A stretch of 35,389 nucleotides of DNA, from contig CALJHC010000045.1 of assembly GCA_938075415.1 (NCBI GenBank), positions 1 to 35,389 of the forward strand, read 5' to 3'. Position 1 is the first letter of the stretch. Each line of letters starts with the position of its first letter. Below the pieces are notes generated by a model that worked only from the letters and a program-made list of their open reading frames with translations, searched no databases and was not told where the DNA came from. This stretch comes from an uncultured Rubripirellula sp. (GTDB lineage Bacteria; Planctomycetota; Planctomycetia; Pirellulales; Pirellulaceae). Below, piece after piece: positions 9,045 through 16,150 of this stretch. Made by a program: the position numbers and the translations under genes.

Positions 9045-9082
9045 AGTACACGGGCCTAGTACACGGGCCTAGTACACGGGCC
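9045..9082. repeat. Three copies of a 13-base unit
   Basis: AGTACACGGGCCT occurs at 9045 and 9058, and all but its last base at 9071. Confidence 0.92.
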
Positions 9083-9206
9083 GATCAACCGCTTGACGGA
9101 TCCTGATCATGAGCCTGCCAGTGTCACTCCATCAGGGCCAAGACCAACGACTAAACCGAGCGTTGTTTCATGAAGAAGAAAAGTGGACGGTTGCCCGACT
9201 TTGCAG

Positions 9207-9296
9207 CAATCTTCGCAACAATCTTCGCAACGGGCACAAATCATCTCAAAGGCTCCGCTCCTCGAGATTCTCCGTGTTAAAAATTCTCCGTGTTAA
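9207..9296. repeat. Two neighbouring short duplications
   Basis: CAATCTTCGCAA is duplicated at 9207-9230. Some 36 bases further on, ATTCTCCGTGTTAA is duplicated with a two-base spacer. Confidence 0.8.
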
Positions 9297-9352
9297 CTTC
9301 CTCTGCGATCAACCTTGTTGGCGTTCATCACCCCGCGACGTTGGCTGCCGTG

Positions 9353-10171
9353 TTAGTTGCTCTTTGTGGGCCGGTAGGGGTTAGCAAAGGCGAGAAACGA
9401 ACTGACTTGTCGAGTTTGCACCCAGACCCTGCCGGTGCCACTGAATTGACAGACCAGACCTTCCCCTCCAAAAAAGAACGACTTGACCTTGCCAGCGGTT
9501 CGCAACCCTGGCAGAACCGTCACTCGGTACTGCAAGGTGTCTTCGAAGGCAACCACGTATCCGGTATCGACAATGAAGTCACCCGTCACGTCGATCGGCA
9601 GAATGGCTCCGTAGGAATTGAAGAACAGGTCACCTGTTCCGGAGGCCTTGAGCAGCACGAGTCCTTCACCGCTAAAGAAACCTTTGGCCCCTTGCCATTT
9701 CCCGGTGAGATCGATTCCCTCGGTGTTGAGCATGTAGGCCCCACGCTGAAGGTACAACGAACTATTTTCCAAGCGTTTGTAAGCGATATCGCCAGCAGCA
9801 CCGGCGGCAAAAAGAATCTCACCACCACCGGCCTGAGCGGTAAAAGTGTTCACCACCAGACTCTCGCCCCCCAACATCCGACCGAGACTGCGTCCAACCC
9901 CGCCTCGGAATCCCGCCTTGAGATGCATGTCGGCACTCATGGAGACCATCGCAGAAGGTTCGGCGTACACCTTGGCCCCCTGTGCTAGGTCGACTTTTAA
10001 AACTGAAAAATCAGGTCGTTGAGAGATCTCGTACGTCAACTGTGATGTCTGGCCGCAAATTGGTTCCGAGGCATCCGCAGCCTGATTCGAAGGATTTCCA
10101 ACCGAGGCTGAACCCCCATTCTCAGGAACCAACTCAGCTTCCACCACATCGTCAATTGAATGATCATCCAT
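9353..10171 (-). CDS. AIM24-family protein (third of the cluster)
   Basis: A 272-residue protein of the AIM24/TIGR00266 (DUF124) family, with a strong ribosome binding site (TAGGAG) before the ATG at 10171. It carries an N-terminal acidic tail of about 45 residues absent from its two neighbours. The family body has three spaced motifs: MLGGESLVVNTF, GFFSGEGLVLLK and FFFGGEGLVCQF, and the shared phrases GDFIVDTGYVVAFEDTL and GTGRVWVQTR. No signal peptide or membrane segment is visible. Bacterial members have no settled biochemical function; the yeast namesake acts in mitochondrial inner-membrane organisation. It lies 226 bases after the second AIM24 gene, so a shared transcript is possible but not certain. 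Confidence 0.87.
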   Translation of the reverse strand: MDDHSIDDVVEAELVPENGGSASVGNPSNQAADASEPICGQTSQLTYEISQRPDFSVLKVDLAQGAKVYAEPSAMVSMSADMHLKAGFRGGVGRSLGRMLGGESLVVNTFTAQAGGGEILFAAGAAGDIAYKRLENSSLYLQRGAYMLNTEGIDLTGKWQGAKGFFSGEGLVLLKASGTGDLFFNSYGAILPIDVTGDFIVDTGYVVAFEDTLQYRVTVLPGLRTAGKVKSFFFGGEGLVCQFSGTGRVWVQTRQVSSFLAFANPYRPTKSN

Positions 10172-10397
10172 CTCTATCTCCTAAACCATTTCTGCGACCG
10201 AAACCTGCGACCGAAACCCGCGACGCCTCGAAAGAAGCGGTCGGGAAAAAGGAAAAATTTGCAACCGTCAGTGTGTTGAACTCGGCAAGGGATCGACTGG
10301 CAACCCGTTTCTCGACAAAGCCACCCTTTGCCAGATCACCTCGTTGACACTCAAGGCAATGAATCTTCCGTATTTATCGAACTTGATCTTGAACGGG

Positions 10398-11081
10398 TTA
10401 ACGTGGACGCAATTTGGGACCAAGCAACTTTCCAAAACTTGGTGGGTTGTGACTTTGCACGTAAAGTTTCCCCTGCCCTTTGAACTTACACACCAATCCT
10501 TCACCACCGAGAAAGCTGCCAATCCAACTCGATCCCGCCTTACCGATGTCAAACTGCAGGGTGTCCTCAAAAGCCACGATGTGTCCCGTGTCGACCACAT
10601 GCTCACCTCGAACATCAATTTCATGAATCGCACCGAAGCTGTTGATCAGTAAATCACCGGTTCCGCTACATTTCACCCAGAACATGCTTTCACCACTGAA
10701 GAACGCTTTCCCAAGGCCCTGCCAGGTTGTGTCAATCTCGATACCGGTCGAAGAGGCGAGCCAACTGGAACCCTGAACCACCAACGAGCCACCGGACAAT
10801 GAGTGGTGCATAATGTCGCCGAGCATTGATGGCCCAACCATCAGCATTTGTTCGGGGGCCGTTGCCGTGAAGTGGTTCAAGAAGTAGCTCTCGCCAGAGA
10901 ACATCCTCTTGATTCCCTTGCGAAAACCACCGGCGCCCCCCTTGCTTCTCGATGTCGTTTCCACCTGAAAACCGCTACTCATTGCCACCATGGCGCCCAC
11001 CTCGCAGGTAACAGTTTCACCAGCTTGGAGCATCATCTTGGCCACCGTCATGGAAGGCCTTGCGATCAAATCGTATTGCAT
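10398..11081 (-). CDS. AIM24-family protein (second of the cluster)
   Basis: A 227-residue AIM24/TIGR00266 protein starting MQYDLIARPSMTVAKMML. It has the same three spaced motifs (MFSGESYFLNHF, AFFSGESMFWVK, FLGGEGLVCKF), the phrase GEHVVDTGHIVAFEDTLQF and a C-terminal GQGKLYVQSHN. It is clearly a paralogue of the genes on either side but is diverged over much of its length. No ribosome binding site is visible, and the 193-base gap upstream contains a GNRA-type hairpin, which may mean a separate promoter or processing signal. A cytoplasmic or membrane-peripheral location is inferred from the lack of signal and transmembrane segments. Confidence 0.87.
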   Translation of the reverse strand: MQYDLIARPSMTVAKMMLQAGETVTCEVGAMVAMSSGFQVETTSRSKGGAGGFRKGIKRMFSGESYFLNHFTATAPEQMLMVGPSMLGDIMHHSLSGGSLVVQGSSWLASSTGIEIDTTWQGLGKAFFSGESMFWVKCSGTGDLLINSFGAIHEIDVRGEHVVDTGHIVAFEDTLQFDIGKAGSSWIGSFLGGEGLVCKFKGQGKLYVQSHNPPSFGKLLGPKLRPR

Positions 11082-11134
11082 GTTCTTGCGTTCTTGTTGG
11101 TTTTAAGAAAGGGAACAGCCCAAAGGGAAATTAC

Positions 11135-11150
11135 TTCACGTTTCCGTGAA
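11135..11150 (-). other. GAAA-tetraloop hairpin in the AIM24 operon gap
   Basis: Read on the coding (minus) strand, TTCACG-GAAA-CGTGAA makes a perfect six-pair stem with a GNRA tetraloop, about 54 bases before the second AIM24 start. It could be an mRNA processing or regulatory element. It has no T-run on the coding strand, so a terminator is unlikely. Confidence 0.4.
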
Positions 11151-11274
11151 AACTCAACGATTCTCGGCCCATCCAACAGAGCAACTCTGAGGGTAGGACC
11201 ACCTATTATCCACATTCAGATCGGTCAGCTCGGCACTCTGCCGATTGACCATGATTTTTACCACCGACTCTGGT

Positions 11275-11928
11275 TTACAGGTGCGCGTTGGTCCAAGCAG
11301 CGAGACCACCAAATGAACGCGACTGCAGGTAAATGCGTCCGGGACCGTTAACGCGAGTCACCAGCCCCTCGCCACTGAAGAAGCTCGAAAACAAGCCACC
11401 TGCCATGCCGACGCGAACTCCAATGCTCGGCTCGTAAGCAACCAGATGCCCGGTATCAACGATGTACTCTTCATCAATTTCTTTTTGGAAGATACCGCCA
11501 TATGCACCAAACCAAATCCGACCGTTCCCGCTGACCTTCAGCCGAAAAAGCCCCTCACCGCCGATCAGCATTCGCCATCCCGCCCAACCCAACCCAAGCT
11601 TGACACCCGGCTCGCAGGCGACAAACGCACCAGGTTGCAGGAACATCGTGTTGCCTTTCAATTCAAGGCAAGCCATGTCTCCGGGGTACGGTTGCGTGAT
11701 CACCAGCTCACCCCCTTGATCCGTGGTGAAACGATTCACAAACAGTGATTCGCCACCGAGGAAACGTTTCAGGATCGCTTGCACCACCCCACCATTCCAC
11801 TGGGTCGTCATCTGGATCGTCGAACTCATGTTCGCCATCGCATCCGCCTCAGCAACAATCGCGTCGCCGGGCTGCATCTTGACCCGAAGGTTTGCGAACG
11901 ATGGTTTATCTCTCAGTTCAGCTTCCAT
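11275..11928 (-). CDS. AIM24-family protein (first of the cluster)
   Basis: A 217-residue AIM24/TIGR00266 protein starting MEAELRDKPSFANLRVKM. The three family motifs are FLGGESLFVNRF, MLIGGEGLFRLK and FFSGEGLVTRV, with EEYIVDTGHLVAYEPS and GPGRIYLQSRSF near the end. It is the shortest of the three paralogues. Its ATG is only four bases after the stop of the M48 peptidase gene, which strongly suggests translational coupling and a functional link with the peptidase. No signal peptide or membrane segment is seen. Confidence 0.89.
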   Translation of the reverse strand: MEAELRDKPSFANLRVKMQPGDAIVAEADAMANMSSTIQMTTQWNGGVVQAILKRFLGGESLFVNRFTTDQGGELVITQPYPGDMACLELKGNTMFLQPGAFVACEPGVKLGLGWAGWRMLIGGEGLFRLKVSGNGRIWFGAYGGIFQKEIDEEYIVDTGHLVAYEPSIGVRVGMAGGLFSSFFSGEGLVTRVNGPGRIYLQSRSFGGLAAWTNAHL

Positions 11929-11932
11929 GATC

Positions 11933-13066
11933 TCATTCCGATTTCATTTCAACAGAGTTTGTGACTCGCGACTGGATCTCACTCCAATCAAGATCGATCG
12001 TATCATAATTCTTATCAGGCAAAGATTGTATCATCATTTTCGTCTCCGCAATTCGGGTTTCGTGATCAGGATGCGTGCTGATCCAAATCAGTGCCTCGGG
12101 GACCTCTCCATGCTCCTCTTTCAAGACCTCAAATAGCCCAGGCATTCCAGACGGGTCGATTCCTGCCTTGTGCAACATCATAACACCCTCGCCATCGGCA
12201 TCGCTTTCCTGTTGACGAGAGTAGCTGTTAATTGATGCATTTCTGAAAAACTCCTCTCCCGCCGCCAACAGACCAGCACTATCGCCAATGATCAAGGAAA
12301 CCGCGGCGGATAATCCCATTGATTGGCTAATCCGACTGACGCCATGTCGTAAGGTCGCGTGCGACATTTCGTGGGCGATCACCGCCGCAAGCTGCTCCGG
12401 AGACTCCGACGCACTGATCAATCCGGTGTACACCACCATTGTTCCGCCTGGAAGACAAAATGCATTCACCGTCGGTGAATCCACCACGTGCAAGTCAAAA
12501 TCTAAACCCTCTACTTTTGCATGCTCGGCCAATCGCGAAACAATGCCCCTGATCGGATCGACCAACTGCGGATCATGAACCTCAGTACCCTCCTTGGGCA
12601 TCGCCTGATAAGCCATCTTTCCAATTTGCTTGTCCAAGCTCACTGGCAACGCTTTCGTGACACGATCCGCCCCCACCCTGACCCCGTAATACAACAGCAC
12701 GATCAGAATCGCAGCCCCGACAACGATCCCCGTGACAAAAAGAGAACCGCGACGCGATTGACGCTTCGACTTGGCACGCTCCGCAGCCAACTGTTCACTC
12801 AGCAAACCACGAGAAGCTTCATCCAGTGCCGCGAGAAACGACGGATCTTCCGAGAATATGGTGATGGAACGATCTGGATTGCGACAGAAAAGCATCTTCC
12901 CAGAGTACCCTCCCTGCTCCACCGAACACTGCTCGTAAGGAATCACAAACGCGTCACCCTCTGCGGTGCTGGCACACACATGCGAACTTAAAAGTTCAAT
13001 TTCCACGCCAGCCCTGCCATCACTCAAATCACTGCTAAAAACACCACCCGAGAATATCTGACTCAT
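11933..13066 (-). CDS. Membrane-anchored M48-family zinc metallopeptidase
   Basis: A 377-residue protein with the start chosen at 13066 because GGAG sits six bases upstream. The frame is open to 13147, but that extension has no ribosome binding site. Order of parts: an N-terminal domain of the kind found in M48 proteins (YEQCSVEQGGYSGKMLFC, about 44-61), a linker, one transmembrane helix (about 108-128), and the peptidase domain with VIAHEMSHATLRHG (zinc ligands His 232 and His 236, catalytic Glu 233), the third ligand in QQESDADGEG (Glu about 287) and the typical ISTHPDHETRI. It should cut membrane-associated or misfolded proteins, as HtpX/BepA/Oma1 relatives do. It is the first gene of the AIM24 cluster. 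Confidence 0.92.
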   Translation of the reverse strand: MSQIFSGGVFSSDLSDGRAGVEIELLSSHVCASTAEGDAFVIPYEQCSVEQGGYSGKMLFCRNPDRSITIFSEDPSFLAALDEASRGLLSEQLAAERAKSKRQSRRGSLFVTGIVVGAAILIVLLYYGVRVGADRVTKALPVSLDKQIGKMAYQAMPKEGTEVHDPQLVDPIRGIVSRLAEHAKVEGLDFDLHVVDSPTVNAFCLPGGTMVVYTGLISASESPEQLAAVIAHEMSHATLRHGVSRISQSMGLSAAVSLIIGDSAGLLAAGEEFFRNASINSYSRQQESDADGEGVMMLHKAGIDPSGMPGLFEVLKEEHGEVPEALIWISTHPDHETRIAETKMMIQSLPDKNYDTIDLDWSEIQSRVTNSVEMKSE

Positions 13067-13519
13067 CAGCAACTCCACCGCCTCGTGGATAACAAAAAGT
13101 AAAAATTCACACCCGCGATTAAACTCAGAGGTTTCGCACTCGCCCAACGATGATCTCTCGAGCCTCCAGAAATGATCCCAAGCCCGCCTCGCGACTCGGG
13201 GAAGTGTTCGACTCCATGAAGGCTTTCACCACCCGATGTTAATGCCAAGACATTCCACCCCAAAGACGACTCAGGGTACCCCACAGCCTAAGATGACGGT
13301 CGAAGATTCCATACCCCGAAACAGGTAATCCCGGCCCTGACTGACCAGTCCATCAGACTGCAATCATAACGCAGTCCCGCCTCGAGGAAAGGATTTCACG
13401 GAAATCTGCACGCCAGGGACAAAGCCTGAATGTCATCAACGGTCGAATGAGCGATGGGTGAAATCAAGACACCCCAATGATCCAAACTAGGTGGCAAGCA
13501 AACGATAGCGAAGCGGGGT

Positions 13520-13567
13520 GCCAGCCACCTGAAACGCCAGCCACCTGAAACGCCAGCCACCTGAAAC
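13520..13567. repeat. Three perfect copies of a 16-base unit
   Basis: GCCAGCCACCTGAAAC occurs three times without mismatch, followed by degenerate GCCGGGCCAAGTAAAAC and a further GCCGGG. Confidence 0.95.
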
Positions 13568-13659
13568 GCCGGGCCAAGTAAAACGCCGGGCATCAGCCTA
13601 CCACTCACCCGTCTGGTACTTCGCTGCAAGGATTTGTGCCATGGGCGGTCCGGCATTGG

Positions 13660-13707
13660 AAAGCCGTGGTGCGGGTTGTCGCCCCGCAAGCCGCACCCCA
13701 GGGCTTT
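13660..13707. other. Thirteen-pair GC-rich hairpin
   Basis: AAAGCC (13660-13665) pairs with GGCTTT (13702-13707), and GGTGCGG (13668-13674) with CCGCACC (13691-13697). The two stems are separated by a small 2/4-base internal loop and capped by a 16-base loop. It sits about 160 bases before the DUF2293 gene and could be a structured RNA, leader element or extragenic palindrome. Confidence 0.5.
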
Positions 13708-13866
13708 GCACCCGCAAATCAGGAAAAAAAGAAAACCCCAATAACAAAGTGACGACAACCCGTTAACATCTCGTCAGCGACAAGACAGCCGCAACCGCGT
13801 CGGCATTGGTGAGCCTCGTCGATTGAGTAAAATTTGCCGCCTTTCGATGCAGAAACCAACAATCCA

Positions 13867-14559
13867 ATGAAAAGCCTGAAAGTTCAACAAGGTCCGAAAC
13901 CAAACATCGTTCGAAACGAAAACGGGGACCTTCTCACCGCACCTTCTGACTGGGAACTGCTGCCACCGGGTGACGCGGCGTTAACGCGGCGCGTCAAAAC
14001 AGCTACGGACCACTGGGTGGTTGAAGAGAAAAAAGGGCGCCGCACGTTTTCCAAAGGAGTTTGGGCCTCCTCGGCAATCATTGCAAAGACTCGGCGAGAC
14101 CTGTCGATTCAACGGCAAAAGCCAAGTCATGTGAAAAAGCAAAAAGCCGCCGCTGATCGTCGAGAAAAAGTTCAGACGCAGTACGTTGATGAATTCTGCA
14201 TCGCGGTCAAAAACTACCTTCAGTTCAACTCCAGATATGAAAACTTTGAGAAACAACTTTCGCTGGCCGTGACAAAGCATGCGACCCCCGTGGGTAGCGG
14301 GACCGTAGCAAGAACCAAGCGAATTCCCATCAACGCAAGGGCTGAAGCAGCCGTCATCGCGTGGATGCGTCACCAAACAACCGGCTATGATGGAATGAAA
14401 ATACCCAGAGTCAAGGGAAAGCGTCGCGAGATACGTCGCATCCTTGCTCAACGATCCAAAGAATTGTTAGACGGTTACCGGCAAGGCAGCGTGATTCCTG
14501 TCGATTGCCCACTCGCCGCAGCCATTCAAAAAACCATGAGCAAAGGTTCCAATCCCTGA
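13867..14559 (+). CDS. DUF2293-domain protein
   Basis: A 230-residue basic protein from the ATG at 13867. An in-frame ATG at 13834 would add 11 residues, and neither has a ribosome binding site. The N-terminal half is Lys/Arg-rich, with GPKPNIVRNENGDLL and DWELLPPGDAALTRRVK. The C-terminal part (about 155-215) has AEAAVIAWMRHQTTGYD and GKRREIRRILAQRSKELL, the pattern of DUF2293 domains. Function is unknown; the high basic charge would suit nucleic-acid binding but this is inference. There is no signal peptide. It stands alone between long gaps. Confidence 0.72.
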   Translation: MKSLKVQQGPKPNIVRNENGDLLTAPSDWELLPPGDAALTRRVKTATDHWVVEEKKGRRTFSKGVWASSAIIAKTRRDLSIQRQKPSHVKKQKAAADRREKVQTQYVDEFCIAVKNYLQFNSRYENFEKQLSLAVTKHATPVGSGTVARTKRIPINARAEAAVIAWMRHQTTGYDGMKIPRVKGKRREIRRILAQRSKELLDGYRQGSVIPVDCPLAAAIQKTMSKGSNP

Positions 14560-14571
14560 ACGTCTGGTACC

Positions 14572-14617
14572 CGCCGACAACGGCCTGACCATGATGACAA
14601 TTCGATCATTGTCGGCG
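14572..14617 (+). terminator. Inverted repeat just after the DUF2293 gene
   Basis: CGCCGACA (14572-14579) pairs with TGTCGGCG (14610-14617), enclosing ATGAT/ATCAT (14591-14595, 14605-14609), beginning 13 bases after the stop. The stem is broken by a one-sided bulge and is not followed by a T-run, so it is a weak terminator candidate. Confidence 0.35.
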
Positions 14618-14760
14618 TTAACGCAACGAGTTACCCTGAGAGGCAGCGGACCTCGATGCCAGTCATCCCACAGTTCCTTCATGAAGGTAGAGACGACTTT
14701 TCTGAGCACCCCAATGGCATGGCCAGCAGATGTATCGACTGGAAAGATTCGGGACTCGTT

Positions 14761-14810
14761 GTGCGGGATTTTTTCGCACGGGATTTTTTCGCACGTGATT
14801 TTTTCGCACG
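14761..14810. repeat. Three copies of a 15-base unit with T6 tracts
   Basis: GTGCGGGATTTTTTC, GCACGGGATTTTTTC and GCACGTGATTTTTTC follow each other, then GCACG. GTGCG and CGCAC around each T6 run can pair, giving a row of small stems. Confidence 0.93.
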
Positions 14811-15109
14811 GCCGATCCTTCCCACCTCAACCCATGGGTCCAACAAAACACCAGGCTCGCGAAAGCAGGTTAGCGAGACGGTACAATTTTTGGCGGTGGT
14901 ATCGCGATGCGGTCAACATGAAGGTGGGACCGAAATATTTCCAGAAGCAGAAACACCCGGCATCCCACGAAAAAACAAGCGTTCTTCCCGATGACTTGCT
15001 GTCGACTCACTTCCAAGAAGAATGGTTTTGAGAATACCTCACGAGCAAGATCCTGTGAGCGAAACGTCGTAAATAGGCTGCGGCTTCAACAACCGAACAA
15101 TCGAATAAC

Positions 15110-15688
15110 ATGATGAAGAAAGAATTTTCTGAACAGCAATTCCAGAATGAATACCAATTCATTAATGGGGTTGAAATGCATGCGGACAACCCTGAAAACT
15201 TTCTCATTCCTCCGCAAGTCATCAAGAAACAAATCACCATTCATCAGTACGTCGAGTTGCGAATTGACTCGCCACGTTTTTCAGTGCACCAAGAGGATGC
15301 GGACAAGTGCAGTTGCCCGTCCTGCAATGGGGAGATGAGCAAACCCATCCTGAGGCACTCGCATCCATCAAGCCTCGTAGACTTGCCAGACGAAAAGGTT
15401 CCATCGCGGGGCTGGGGCGAGGACTTCTGGGTGAAAACGACAAAACGAGAGGGCGAATTTTTCTGCGGAGTCGTTGATAACGCTTTAGCGGAATCAAGAC
15501 TGCACGGCATCAAGCAAGGCGATACGGTCTTTTTCCACCTCGATCACGTGTTGGCCGTTCACGATGTTCACCGCCGTGAACTGGTTAGCAGCATGTCGGT
15601 TGAGGACCTGAAAGAATTGGCGGGCTGGCTGAGACTGAATGGACCTCAGCAGGATCAGAGCAGTGGAACGAAGGATCCACTTGCATAA
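15110..15688 (+). CDS. Uncharacterised protein with a CxCxxC motif
   Basis: A 192-residue cytoplasmic protein I cannot assign. Residues 66-74 are KCSCPSCNG (Cys 67, 69, 72), possibly a metal site. The second half, FWVKTTKREGEFFCGVVDN followed by GIKQGDTVFFHLDHVLAV, resembles the beta-rich layout of DUF2314-like domains, but this is a weak match by eye. The C-terminus is a short helix and a polar tail. No ribosome binding site is visible before the MM start. No neighbour is close enough to suggest an operon. Confidence 0.6.
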   Translation: MMKKEFSEQQFQNEYQFINGVEMHADNPENFLIPPQVIKKQITIHQYVELRIDSPRFSVHQEDADKCSCPSCNGEMSKPILRHSHPSSLVDLPDEKVPSRGWGEDFWVKTTKREGEFFCGVVDNALAESRLHGIKQGDTVFFHLDHVLAVHDVHRRELVSSMSVEDLKELAGWLRLNGPQQDQSSGTKDPLA

Positions 15689-16150
15689 CCCCAGTCGGAA
15701 AAGTGTCTCGTTCGGGCCAGAGTCAACCATACAGGCAAATCAGATCAACGTTGGGCAGTGCAAGGCTGCAATCCAGAAGCAGCAGCGGCAATCCAAACTC
15801 GGCAATTCGAACCCGGCAATTCGAAACCGGTAATTTGATCCCGGTAATTTGAACGCAGCGATTGCACAAATCCTGGCGGTGCAAGCCAATGCAAGTCCGA
15901 GACCAACTGACTTGCGTCAAAGCTTCTGCAAAACGCGGCGAAAGAAGTCAAATCCATATCGCCCCGGGAAGCCGAGCATCAGTGATTGCGAACATGTCAA
16001 AGCGAGCGTTGACCAATCTCAAACTGACACATTCTTGAATCGATTCAATCTGACAAAAACCTCGACGGCCCTCCGTCTGCCCCCCCAGGCTTGACTCAAG
16101 AACAAGTCATCCAAAGGGCGACCGTCGAACCAACACACGATTCACTTAGG
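15689..16150. other. Convergent gap before the giant DUF11 gene
   Basis: The gap lies between the ends of two convergent genes and contains the four-copy 14-base repeat at 15800. Only small five-pair stems occur near 16062 and 16091. I see no gene. Confidence 0.55.
15800..15855. repeat. Four copies of a 14-base unit
   Basis: CGGCAATTCGAACC, CGGCAATTCGAAAC, CGGTAATTTGATCC and CGGTAATTTGAACG follow without gaps. The first two and last two copies form similar pairs. Confidence 0.93.

Larger units (their letters stand above)
8631..9352. other. Intergenic gap rich in short tandem duplications
   Basis: The 720 bases between the phosphatase and the end of the AIM24 cluster contain at least four separate short tandem duplications (listed separately) and no convincing gene. 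The genes on each side converge here. I found no intrinsic terminator with a T-run. Confidence 0.55.
13067..13866. other. Divergent intergenic gap with hairpin and 16-base repeat
   Basis: About 800 bases separate the divergent M48 and DUF2293 genes. It holds a three-copy 16-base repeat and a strong GC-rich hairpin (listed separately). A minus-strand frame at 13396-13758 has no family resemblance and reads through the repeat. Confidence 0.55.
14560..15109. other. Intergenic gap with a T6-containing repeat
   Basis: No supported gene. The gap carries the inverted repeat next to the DUF2293 stop and the 15-base repeat at 14761. A 146-codon frame from 14591 crosses the repeat and resembles no family. 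Confidence 0.55.

Noticed and set aside
13978..14624. Two identical ten-base palindromes GCGTTAACGC (13978 and 14615)
   Set aside because: One lies inside the DUF2293 gene, the other after it. Two copies are too few to claim an operator, and chance is a fair explanation.
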